Shown: positions 44,801 through 64,000 of the stretch, one piece after another
Layout: the number at the start of each line of letters is the position of its first letter
Numbering within the stretch: the first letter of the stretch is position 1
Assembly: GCA_033239005.1 (NCBI GenBank)
Contig: BSQZ01000001.1
Span: 17,753,500 to 17,817,499, forward strand
Direction of reading: 5' to 3'
Length of the DNA: 64,000 bases
Source: Lamellibrachia satsuma
Taxonomy: Eukaryota > Annelida > Polychaeta > Sabellida > Siboglinidae
Notes under the pieces: model-generated
Told to the model about the DNA's origin: nothing
The model's database searches: none
Seen by the model: the letters and a program-made list of their open reading frames with translations, nothing else
Made by a program: the position numbers and the translations under genes

Positions 44801-47800
44801 GAACGTAAACGGCGTTCACACACGCACGCTCGCACGCTCGCACGCACGCACACACGCACGCATGCACGCACGTGAAAGGATTGCTCACATGAAAATAACG
44901 CAGTGTTCGTGGTATGACAATTATAAAGTTGCACTCTGACGCAATCTGATTAGACAAAATTCCACAAAATGAAAACATTTCACAAAGTTTTCTCTATGCG
45001 GTCTCTATGCAAGTTGAAGAGACTTGGTCGAAGGTAACATTTATTGTGAGCTCCGATATATTTTCATTTCAAAGACTATAAGAACTGAACATCACACATA
45101 ACAACTACATTTAACTGCAAATATACACAGCCTGTAACACAGGCAATGTGTTGCTGTGATAAAGACAGCTATAGCAGTTCTTTCGTAGAAACCTAAATCA
45201 TTGTTATGTTTGAATGAAATATTTCGGAGAAACCTAAATCATTGTTATGTTTGAATCAAATCTTTCGGAGAAACCTAAATCATTGTTATGTTTGAATCAA
45301 ATATGGAATTACATGATTACTAAAGTAACCCGTGTCATCACCACTTTAATCTCATAAATTGACTTTATGTAAACGGGATTAAAATACGATATTGTGGTGT
45401 AGAGTGTTGCGGGGCCTATACAGCTGCAACGCACAACATAATGTATTAGATAAAACAGACGCAAAAAATATACTATACATTAGCAACACATATACAACTA
45501 ACATTGTCGTATGTGATGCTGGTAAACTGATTTAAAAGAAAAATTAGCATAACTGTTTTCATTGTGTTTTTCGTGGCGTTTCGCTCCGACAAAACTTTGC
45601 GTTAGATATGAATATTTTACCGCGCTGTTGTTTATAGCCAGTGAATGATGACAGTTATAAATAGAAGAAAAAATTCGGAGAGGGTGAAAATATTAATTTT
45701 CATATCCTTTCACGCGTCGCAGATTTCCAGACAGCGTTACTGAAAGGTAACGACAATCTCATTTTGATCTCGAGCAAGCGTCCGTTAAACGGCCGACAAT
45801 TGAGAAATCTACTGGAGCTGAACGGACGCAGCTCACCGTCAAAGCTTTTTGCGACATCGCTAATGTGATACTGAAACGCTATCAGTGCCACATCAAAGCC
45901 GGCACCGAATCACTTTGGCGAATTAAGCTTCATTACAGGAGTGTTTAAAATTCCTGCTTTCGGATCGGCTGACTATTTCATCACCTCGACCATGTCAGAG
46001 GCAAACGGCATCGGTCGCTTTATCTTAGTCGTGACGATCAGCCGTTAGTATTAATGGCATCGCGGCAGTTTGAAATCACAACGAGTAACCGGTTTTAATT
46101 TCAAACATTTGTCTCTGTTAATGTGCATTTGATGTGCAAAGTGATCTGATGTAGGCTCCTACGGTTTGTCAGATATACACTCTGGTGGTAATTCGAGATT
46201 TCTGTTGGCATTACATGTAGGAGCCTAATCTTTGAAATGCACTAGGTATACCTAGTGGCTATTACTGCAAGTCGGATCCAGCATTCGGTCAACGTTCTAC
46301 CATCGCGCGGCGGCTGCACACTGCGTCACGTGTAATGATTTAAATATTACACAGTAAAAAGACTGAAGTAACTGCAGTTTGAATTCCTGCCTTACGATGG
46401 TCATTGTTGAACGTGGCTTGTTTGGATCACTTGTGGGTGTAACTTGGGTAACCAGCATAAAACAACGAAACACGCTTATACATGCACCTGTTTGTAATAT
46501 TGTGTGCGAGAGACCTCACCCTTTGCTCATTCATTAAGAGAGAGCAAATCCCAGCAAACCAGGTGTTGTTTTCGTCGACTCTCTGACAGAAGACGTGGTA
46601 CTCGAGTGAGGTGCACGCGACAATTGACGAACGAGGTGTTTTGAGACAGATGGTTGGAACTTACATAGCTCGACATCGTTGGCCGACACCGACGTGTATA
46701 GTGCGTGCGCAAATGACACACGAACATGTATAGTGCGTGCACAAAGGACACACGAACGGACGTCTTTGGCCGAAGTAACAAGTCAGTTGTCACATCACTG
46801 TCTCACTATGTCCTGCCGCTGTGTCTCAGTCGCTGGTGTGTCGCACTGCTATCGACGGACTCGGTGCCCGGGAGAGCATCTTTCATTGCGCAATGTCTCT
46901 CGACTCTGTCCAACATACGCTCTTCATTACTTGTTATCTGGCGTCACCGGGGCCCAAGCACCCTGTTTCCCGGTCTCCCTGTCTCCCCGCCGGGAAGCCT
47001 TGTTTGTGTCGCATGGCGGCTCTTGCTGGCCTCATCTGATGTCATCTCACTCGTCCGTTCTCCCTTCTCTCGTTCCGCGCGTAGTTCTGTTATTATCTCG
47101 TCGTATATTGCACAGACATGCGAATACATGGAATGAGATTGGATAGAAAGGGAGAGTGGAAAGAGAAAAGGCGGAGAGGCAGACATGACAAAGGAAACAA
47201 AGGAGCGAGTGAACGAAGGAAGGAGCGAAGGAGGAAAGAGGAGGGAAAAGAGGCATAGAAGGATGGATGGAGAGAAAACAGAAGGACTCAATGGGATCAT
47301 GCTTTCATCATTTTATTTTCCTTTTTGATCCATCAGAATAAAGGATCCAAGTAACGACTCGTTGATACACCCTCCCCCCGTTGAGGCATTCTTCCCAGTC
47401 GTCAGAACTTATAGAAGTAGAATACGTGTGCGTTACTCGTGGTTGGTTCACATTCTTCCGCACACTCTGACGCATACGTCACTGGAAACAGGTGATTGTC
47501 TGATACACGTTGTTATTAGTAACAAACATTATTTATTCTGGGCGCCATGGGATTGGTTAATATCAGATACGGAAATATTGCCTCGCTCATCTGCTGGGTA
47601 TAATTTTTATATAAGTTTCATTTGCCGTTTTCCTGAAGAAACTAGAACCGATGAACGGTTTTCTCCTCCAAAATGGAAATCCCAGGCCAGCAGTAGGCCA
47701 TATTATAAACAAAGTGTTGATACAATTCCTTTACAACTCATGTTACTTTTGGGTTTGAATTCAACAATATTGTTGGAAATCGGCCTATTTTTTAACAAGG

Positions 47801-48732
47801 AAGGAAGATCGGGTATATGTGTAAAATACTAAAACGTGTTGGTGTTTTGGTGCCAACTGTGTGAAGCACTTGACGTAATAACAATTATTGCAACCATAAC
47901 TGTGGTTATAGTTGGCAAATCGCAGCAAAAAAAACGAGGTAATAAATCGGTGGAATGTTTCGATCATCGCTGCTGAAGCGTTGTATTTACATTGTCCTAA
48001 CTAGCGAACGTTGGTCGTCAGCGATGGTGCTTCAGTCGGCGACGGAGGGGCGCTGATAGGACGTCATATAACGGTCGTGGGGCGTCCCACGGGTAACTGT
48101 GTATACTGGTGGGGGTGATAGTGGCTTCATGCGTATCGCAACTTGTGTCATTGGGGGGGGGGTCGTCTAAACATGTCAGTGGGGATTCTCACCCAAAAGA
48201 AATGTCTGTATCAAAATCGTACTTTCATTGTCCAAATTCTGTAACCAGCCGAGTCCAGTAAGTCAAAATGCGGTGAAGTAAAACGATCGTACATAACTTG
48301 AAGAATAAATGTTCACAATTGTTTTTGATGCAGACAAACTCCATCCTCAAATGATTTAGCCCATCGCGAATCAGATTAGGTGAAATGAAGATCTGTAGTG
48401 CGTGAATAGTTTAAGTAATATGCGCGGTCGGTTAAAAAAAGAGTGTATACTTTTATTCAAATCATCGAACGAATTGACTTTGATCGTTAGATCGGGTAAC
48501 TTGCGAAAATGAGAATAGCTTTATTTCATAGTATAGAGCTACTTTTGTCCGTTTTCGCAGACGTTTAACCGGATCCGATAAAAAATAATTTAATAGTTTG
48601 TCAACCGATTTCACGAACACTAAAGGGGACGTTTGCACAAATGAACTAGCTACTGACTAGTCTTAGAGGATGCTCGGTAGGTTCGATTTTTTTAACTATT
48701 CAAAAAAGAGATGATGAATCGAGGAAGGAAAA
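44801..48732. other. Intergenic, no gene seen
   Basis: Contains a (GCAC)-type run at 44820-44870 and a 41-bp unit repeated three times at 45181-45305 (GAAACCTAAATCATTGTTAT). Unique CpG-rich blocks lie at 45700-46080 and 46850-47060. None of the open frames, including one of about 150 codons at 47362-47832, resembles a family I know. Confidence 0.45.
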
Positions 48733-49361
48733 CATCTCAGTAAGTATCTCAGTAAGTATCTCAGTAAGTATCTCAGTAAGTAGCTCAGTAAGTATCTCAG
48801 TAAGTATCTCAGTAAGTATCTCAGTAAGTATCTCAGTATAAGTATCTCAGTAAGTATCTCAGTAAGTATCTCAGTAAGTATCTCAGTATAAGTATCTCAG
48901 TAAGTATCTCAGTAAGTATCTCAGTAAGTATCTCAGTATAAGTATCTCAGTAAGTATCTCAGTAAGTATCTCAGTAAGTAGCTCAGTAAGTATCTCAGTA
49001 AGTATCTCAGTAAGTATCTCAGTAAGTATCTCAGTAAGTAGTTCAGTAAGTAGCTCAGTAAGTATCTCAGTAAGTAGCTCAGTAAGTATCTTAGTAAATA
49101 TCTCAGTAAGTATCTCAGTATAAGTATCTCAGTATAAGTATCTCAGTAAGTATCTCAGTAAGTATCTCAGTAAGTATCTCAGTAAGTATCTCAGTAAGTA
49201 TCTCAGTATGTATCTCAGTAAGTAGCTCAGTAAGTATCTCAGTAAGTATCTCAGTAAGTATCTCAGTATAAGTATCTCAGTAAGTAGCTCAGTAAGTATC
49301 TCAGTAAGTATCTCAGTATAAGTATCTCAGTAAGTATCTCAGTAAGTATCTCAGTAAATAG
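48733..49361 (+). repeat. 12-bp GTAAGTATCTCA minisatellite, about 50 units
   Basis: Nearly every unit contains GTAAGTAT, identical to the intronic consensus of a metazoan 5' splice site. Variants are GTAAGTAGCTCA and a 14-bp unit GTATAAGTATCTCA, which recurs every three to five units. Confidence 0.95.
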
Positions 49362-52200
49362 TGTAAAATAAGTCATTTAGCAACGTCATTTGCAGTGCTG
49401 CAAACTTGAACGGCGCCCACCGTGAACCAGTCACGTGACACATGCTACCCTTGTGCTCGAGTTGAGAAAATGGACCCGGGGGGTTTACTGGAGGGGTTTG
49501 CGTATAGGTCTGCTAAATGCCGAGTGAACGGTCGTGACGACCGAGGACGGGTAATCAACGACACTGACGTCATTAAGTATGGTGATAATCGATAATCAAC
49601 AGCACGTAGGACAGGACACCGCTATCGGCTACTTTCAGGGCAATAAAATAATAAGTATCAACGATATATTCAGTTTGTTTACTGACGTTCAATTTAAATA
49701 ATGTCGCACTGGCGTCGTCGTCTGAAACAGTAATGGAAAATAAATACTACTTGATCGGATCTGTGTAGGCCTAATGCATTATACTGGGTAAAAGTACATA
49801 CAACATCCTAGTGTATTCCCACATAATACGGGATAAAAGTATATACAACATCCTGGAGTATTCCCACATAATACGGGATAAAAGTATATACAACATCCTG
49901 GAGTATTCCCACATAATCACCGTTTAGGCTTTCCGCTGTGCAAATCGTATATCTGCGTAACTTTTACGACGGCTTGTGGTGGCCCCTCACAGAGATGATG
50001 AATGTCCAGTTAACACATCGTCTCTCCAGCCAGACTACGGACTGATCACCGAGATACTCCTGACGTAATGGCGATCTTCCACGGCTCGTTTAGCCAACAG
50101 CGACGTAACCGACTCGTCACGCCTGGCTGGTCGACACGCGCTGGTGGCCAACGACACTCGGCCATACGATCACATTAAGAAACATTTGGAAACATTTCTG
50201 TGTGATTCTGATCCAACACAAAGGATATGTAGGCGAATTGGCGAGGAAGCGCGGCCTTCCTAATAACCTGCCGTGTTTTTGGGACCACATTTTAGTGACA
50301 ACTCTCACCGCTTGTAGCGAAATCGCCTTCTTCCCTTGCGGGATAGGAGCGCTATCACAACGTTATCAACATCTGTCTTCTACTTTCTTATTGACATGTC
50401 GCTCTTCTGTCCTCCGTACAAAATTGCAGCTCTCCACACCTGCCTTTTCTAGATATTTTTTTCACACAGTAACTCATCCTGATTTTTGTCTTCCACCTAG
50501 TCTTGTAGCACCTTTTTTCTACCTTCAAAGCAATATACAGATTTATATTTCACAAGCATCTCCTGTTTAGGTCAATATTGTCAAAATTTTCCCCTCTGCG
50601 ATAAACAAAGGAAGGGTGTCCAACCCAGAACAGAGATGACACCGGTACAGCGTACATAATAGTCCAGCCTCTAACGCGGCACTGGACAAGGGAGATGAAC
50701 ATCTGAGTGATGTTGACTTCCGAAGTCACGTCGCCCTGACAGCGCCGTGACAGCGCCGTGACAGCGCCGTGACAGCGCCGCTGTGACACCAGTTTACGTA
50801 AAACACCCGTCTGCTCAGTTGGTTGCAAGTGAAATACATACATACATACAAATACAAATACAAATACAAATACAAATACAAGTACAAATACAAATACAAA
50901 TACAAACACAAACACAAACACAAACACAAACACACACGCACGCACGCACGCACGCACGCTCGCACGCACGCTCGCACACACACACACACACACACACATA
51001 CATATACACATACATACATACATACATATATACATAAATAAACAAACAAATAAAAATTCTTTGATGCGCCAGTTTCTAGCTTACGCTAATCACTGCACAG
51101 AAACTAAAAGTGCATTAAAATATATTAATAAATTAATTATTTAAATAAAATGTCATCACAGAAAAGTATATAAAGTCCTCCACGAAAATGATTAGAGTCC
51201 ATAAAAACAGTATTTCACACATTGCCATATGCACATTGAAAGATATGAGTTTGCCCTTAAATAACGTCAATGAAAGTACGTCAGGAGGGAAAGTGGTAGC
51301 GCCCTCCAATGTGCGGGGCCGGTTGTCCCAAAACCACGTCTGCCGGTGGACTTGGACACTGATGGGACAGCCAGCTGCAGATGGTCGTATAGCTGCCGTA
51401 GCCGAGGATGTCACACACAATACTACTTTAATGTTTTATCTTCCTTATTGATGTCATCGCATGATATACACTGGAATATACAAACCGTGTATTATACAGT
51501 ACAATCATCGAGTCATTGAGTGCACGAGACTGCAAGGCGTCGTGTACTTGTTTAACATCCACTACTTGAGCTCATTATTTTCGGTTGTATCGGGTTCACC
51601 ATTAGCTGTCGTAACTGGCACGGCGTCTCAATGGAGCTCGCCCCGCCACCAGGAGGTGCTGGTGTCGGTTCCTCGCCGGCGGCCCAGCTCGTTGTTACCC
51701 CAGATACATGAGAAGGAAGCTGGAGGTGCATCATTCCTGGCATCTACGTCGGAAAACTAGAATAATCCACGCGGAGGTAAGCGAGTCACCTTCTGTTGAC
51801 CCGCGGTCTGAGTTGTCCGATAAGTCTTACTCACATTTTGATATGAGCATATAAACGGTGAAAATGTGGCAAACTGTTGATACGAATATTGCACATTTTA
51901 TGGATTTTTTGATACCGACGACATAACTACCTGTATACACGGACGCTCAAGACTCAAACACGAATCGGCGGCCTCCGTTTACGTGATCAAGATAATATTA
52001 TGTTTTCGTGGACGTGATTGAAATAATCTGCAGGAATACATTGTCTTCTTTGGTTATTGTGCCAATACTTAAAATAGTGTTTGGCAACCGGAAAATAACT
52101 GTTTTACTTTGTCGAATTACCTAGAATAGCATATCCAGTTAGTGCGACGGCGACACCTTGGCATGCCCCTGGAGAGCATTACCCTTATCTATGTCAGTTG
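49362..52200. other. Intergenic with small repeats, no gene seen
   Basis: Contains a 45-bp unit three times at 49780-49916 (GGGATAAAAGTATATACAAC) and four direct copies of TGACAGCGCCG at 50737-50780. A compound (AAATAC)n(ACAAAC)n(GCAC)n(AC)n(ACAT)n run lies at 50838-51030. A GC-rich unique block at 51590-51740 has no recognisable product. Confidence 0.45.
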
Positions 52201-52914
52201 GGTGTTTACCCATCACATGCACTGAAAATAGAGACAAATATGTCGTCCTCCGGAAATAGCCGAGACGCCCCCGAGCCGAGTAGGGCTGTGATTGGCCGAC
52301 GTTGGCTGTGACTAGGCGTGAGGCGGGCCCGGCTTGGGTGGGTCGCCGCCATTCACTCGCACGCTGACAAACGACGAATTAACCGCGTCGCAATGAGAAT
52401 CGAGTCGCCGTCGTAACCAAGAGAACAATAGGAGGAGGAGAGTGTATTATTGCCTCGCACGACCATCTCGCACGCGCCTCCCCTCCAGCACGCGACATCC
52501 CCTTGCCAGGGCGTCTGTTGCCGAACGATACTGCCCCGTCGGCGGTGCAGCATCCCGGTCGTCGTCGCCAGCCGAGACGTCGTTGGCGACGTCCAAGCGA
52601 TGTGACGGGGTTGCCGGTCCCACCAGCCGGAGTTTCTTTCATAGGAACCACTGCCAGAGATGTAACGGAGGTAAATTTCTTGCATCGCCGCCACCAGATT
52701 CCTGGTTAAGAAAATTGATTCTCCTGAAACCGGACATCGCCTTTGGGAACGCATTTTTTATTGCATTTCCGAGACTTGAGAAAGAGAACTGACGTTCCTA
52801 GAAGCAGACAACGTCAGTCTCCGTCTTTGACGATATACCCGAGCTCCGAGCCCGAGTTGGATCGCCTGTCAGTGCTTACAGGAAGCGGGCCCCGGCGGCC
52901 GGCCAGAGGCTCCG
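52201..52914 (+). promoter_or_regulatory. CpG-rich distal promoter/5' UTR of the LIM-homeobox gene
   Basis: A dense CpG block directly precedes the first start codon at 52915. It contains GC-box-like GGCGGGCCC and no TATA box in the expected place, which would fit a CpG-island type promoter. Possible internal donor (GGAG/GTAAAT near 52669) and acceptor (CTTACAG near 52881) suggest a spliced 5' UTR. Transcription start not determinable. Confidence 0.5.
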
Positions 52915-61251
<8,337 letters not shown>

Positions 61252-63344
61252 GTAGGTCCATTTGAAAACCACCTGACTTCGTCTTCAAAATATTAACTAA
61301 TTTTCATGTTAAATAATGATATCAAGTGGCGCTAACAAAGGACGCTCTATTCTTGTAACTGTTCAGTATGTTACGTCTTTCTCCCCATCGCTGCCACTTG
61401 AAAATATTAATATGGAAGGAAAATAGTGGCCTGCGCCCATGGTAATCGACGAACCATGTTTATTATTGACGACAAGGTCCTGGCGTTTTCATGTATAGAT
61501 AATATATAAAGGACGATTACGACACTTAGACTATATGGCACACTAATCTGTAATCCGCTGGTTCGTAGAATGTATGTTTTGTCGTCGACGTAGTTTGTTC
61601 ACTTTCCAACAGACGGCGTAAATAGAAAACTGTTAATAACGACACCCCGGAATGTGTAACGTTTCGCTTAAACGTCAATGTGTTCTGAGAACGTCGCCTC
61701 GCCAGTAAATGACAGTGTTCTGTCCTTGCTCTTTCCGACAAAATGCAATCCAAATCAGTGGTATTGTGAGCACAGAATGTGAGCGCGGCTGGTGTGTTGA
61801 ACAAAGTACGTAGGTTCGACGCTACAAGGCTGGCAGTGGATTGCTGGCGTGATTATTAAAGTCAAATGCTGCCGTCGTTATTATCCGGGCGCGCGCCGCG
61901 CTGATCTGGAGGCGATAATCCATTTAGGCGCGCCTTGTTAGCAGCACCCTTCCCCCGACGGCCGCACTTCACCGGCAGATGGCTAATTAAATGGAGGCGC
62001 TTATTAAATTGTCGCCAATTTCCCACGACGAGCATAAACAAAACAAGTTAAGGTCGACGCAGTTAAATCAAAATGTGCTTCACTTTTGTTTTCGCGCCGT
62101 GTCGTTGTTTGAACGACGTATTACAAGGCGATTGTGTGCGGAAGAAGCTCCCGCTAAGGCAACGCCGATGTTACGAAATATTACGTCTGCCGTACAATAA
62201 GCGCTGTAGCAGCGCATGTAAGATATAAACAGTGGCGTGTTTTAGACAGTGTCAACTCATAAAAGTCCTTCATCAATTCAACGTGTTCGCTCGCCTTGCT
62301 TCAGAATTGCGAACAGTTAAAACTATATGTAGTATCCATATACTACGTAGTATAGCTCGTTTGTACAATTCTACAATTTTTTTTTAGTTTTGATACAATC
62401 GTCGGACAAATATTAAATTATTTTCAAATGAGCCCAGTCGAAATTCCGTGAAATCTGTCGATCAAAGTCTATTACTTAAACTATTCCCGCACTGCAGATT
62501 TGAACGTCAACGAACCTGACGGGCGATGAGCTGAGTGAATTGAGCAGGGAGTCTTGAGTGACTACTCGTTGCGTCTTGTTTCATCACGACTTGAGTACAA
62601 ATGACACAATCTATTCACAACCGTCAACAACCGAGATAAATCAATAGTCAAACACAAACTCGGGGCCTGAAACCCCAGACCGCGTCACTGTAATAACTCT
62701 GGAATAAGATTAGCGCCATGTTACGCTCGAATGAACCCAGTCAGAACAACATTCTCAACGCAGTTATTATTTACATATTTCTCAAACGAGGTAAAATCTG
62801 TCTATTGATATCCTGCGTACGTCTTTACTCAGGCGACTGATTCAGTTTTGATCTCGGTCATTTGTCCTCGATGCGATGATTCCGGCATTGAATGACTCGT
62901 TAGAGATGATAGTGACCCCCGGGCATGATGCCCCTCCCCCGGGCCCTGGGCCCGTGGAGCAGTGGCGCGATAAACACCCATCAGAGTCACGACGAGTCTT
63001 CCCAGGCCGCCCAACGCTAACGACTGCCCTGCAGTGCCAGCGCGTATTGGGTGCATAGGACATAACTCTAATATTTTATGTTTAACATTGTCTTAGTTAA
63101 CATTGTTAATCCGTTCATCAGACATTATTGAATGCTGTTTTATTATTCTAAAATAAAATATATAACTACATTTAAGCATACATATTATAACTCGAATAGA
63201 TTACATGTTATAGTGACATAGTTTGATTTATTTGCAGAAGTCATTCAAATATATAATTGCGATCGTACAAAATAAAATAATAATAACAACAACAATAAAT
63301 GGAACAACAAATAATAATAAGACGTTATTTTAGTTACATACATA

Positions 63345-63360
<16 letters not shown>
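61252..63360. other. LIM-homeobox intron, candidate conserved noncoding DNA
   Basis: The block 61850-62000 is CpG-rich with paired TAAT-type cores (GGCTAATTAAATGG, CTTATTAAATTG) and two GGCGCGCC-like words, a composition typical of developmental-gene enhancers. 62880-63050 is GC-rich. No further LIM2 or homeobox exon was found. Confidence 0.4.
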
Positions 63361-63703
<343 letters not shown>

Positions 63704-63825
63704 GGTACATTTGGCATAAAAACCTGGCTGTCGATATTGCGGACTGTGTATCTCTCGTGACTTGGATGATCACGTTAATGTTGGTCCCGTCTCATTTAAT
63801 TGGGGACATTAAAGAACCACTGAGG

Positions 63826-64000
63826 ACGACATACACCCTGGCAGTGACCACCCTCAGTGATCACCCTGACAGTGACCACCCTGGCAGTGACCACCCTCAG
63901 TGACCACCCTGGCAGTGACCAGCCTGGCAGTGACCACCCTCAGTGACCACTCTGGTAGTGACCACCCTGGCAGTGACCACCCTCAGTAACCACCCTGGCA
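63826..64000. repeat. 13-15 bp GTGACCACCCTGGCA minisatellite, cut by window end
   Basis: Units of GTGACCACCCTGGCA and the shorter GTGACCACCCTCA alternate to the window edge. Confidence 0.93.

Noticed and set aside
47362..47832. Possible 150-codon gene
   Set aside because: No domain, no splice or promoter support, no good start codon, and composition like its intergenic surroundings.
51552..51743. Small antisense frame rich in Pro/Gly/Ser
   Set aside because: GC-rich block with no homologous text, splice sites or start context. More likely noncoding.

Overview
The window is animal nuclear DNA. It has split genes with GT-AG introns, abundant LINE fragments, a tRNA-derived SINE, a hAT-like element and extremely dense micro- and minisatellites. 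There is no sign of a prokaryotic, organellar or viral genome. Gene content and LINE types fit an invertebrate bilaterian, and a lophotrochozoan such as a mollusc is my guess. I cannot fix the species from sequence alone.

Three protein genes are recognised, each by reading exon peptides against remembered family sequences. (1) Positions 1-523, minus strand, hold one coding exon of a ZER1/ZYG11-family substrate receptor of cullin-2 ubiquitin ligases, cut by the window edge. (2) Positions 5694-27323, plus strand, hold thirteen consecutive in-phase coding exons of TBC1D13, a TBC-domain Rab GTPase-activating protein. Only the short C-terminal exon was not found. ZER1 and TBC1D13 lie head to head, the arrangement I recall for the human orthologues. 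(3) Positions 52915-61251, plus strand, hold the 5' part of a LIM-homeobox gene of the Lhx6/Lhx8/Arrowhead class. Two alternative first coding exons (52915-52998 and 60031-60084) both splice in phase to the LIM1 exon at 61070-61251. The second has a TATA box and an inverted CCAAT box. The homeobox lies beyond the window.

Layout. 524-5693: LINE fragments, one split by an 866-bp hAT-like element with a perfect 8-bp target duplication. 5893-27323: TBC1D13 introns swollen by repeats: a 555-bp tandem repeat, a SINE, a 3-kb 54-bp minisatellite grown inside a LINE, a 19-bp minisatellite grown on a LINE endonuclease motif, and a 41-bp array of about 54 units split by a younger LINE. 27380-30560: LINE remnants. 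30560-52200: a CpG-rich gene desert upstream of the LIM-homeobox gene, with candidate regulatory clusters and many satellites. 52200-64000: the LIM-homeobox 5' region, whose introns hold a (TA)n tract over 400 bp long and a (CAG)n tract of about 65 units.

The most striking observation concerns TBC1D13 exon 11 (25535-25678). It is sandwiched between two tandem arrays made from its own splice junctions. Upstream are about 54 copies of its 3' splice site plus first codons. Downstream are about 8 copies of its last codons plus 5' splice site. Several other arrays here also began inside coding sequence, in that case of LINEs. This suggests repeated birth of minisatellites from coding or splice-junction seeds.
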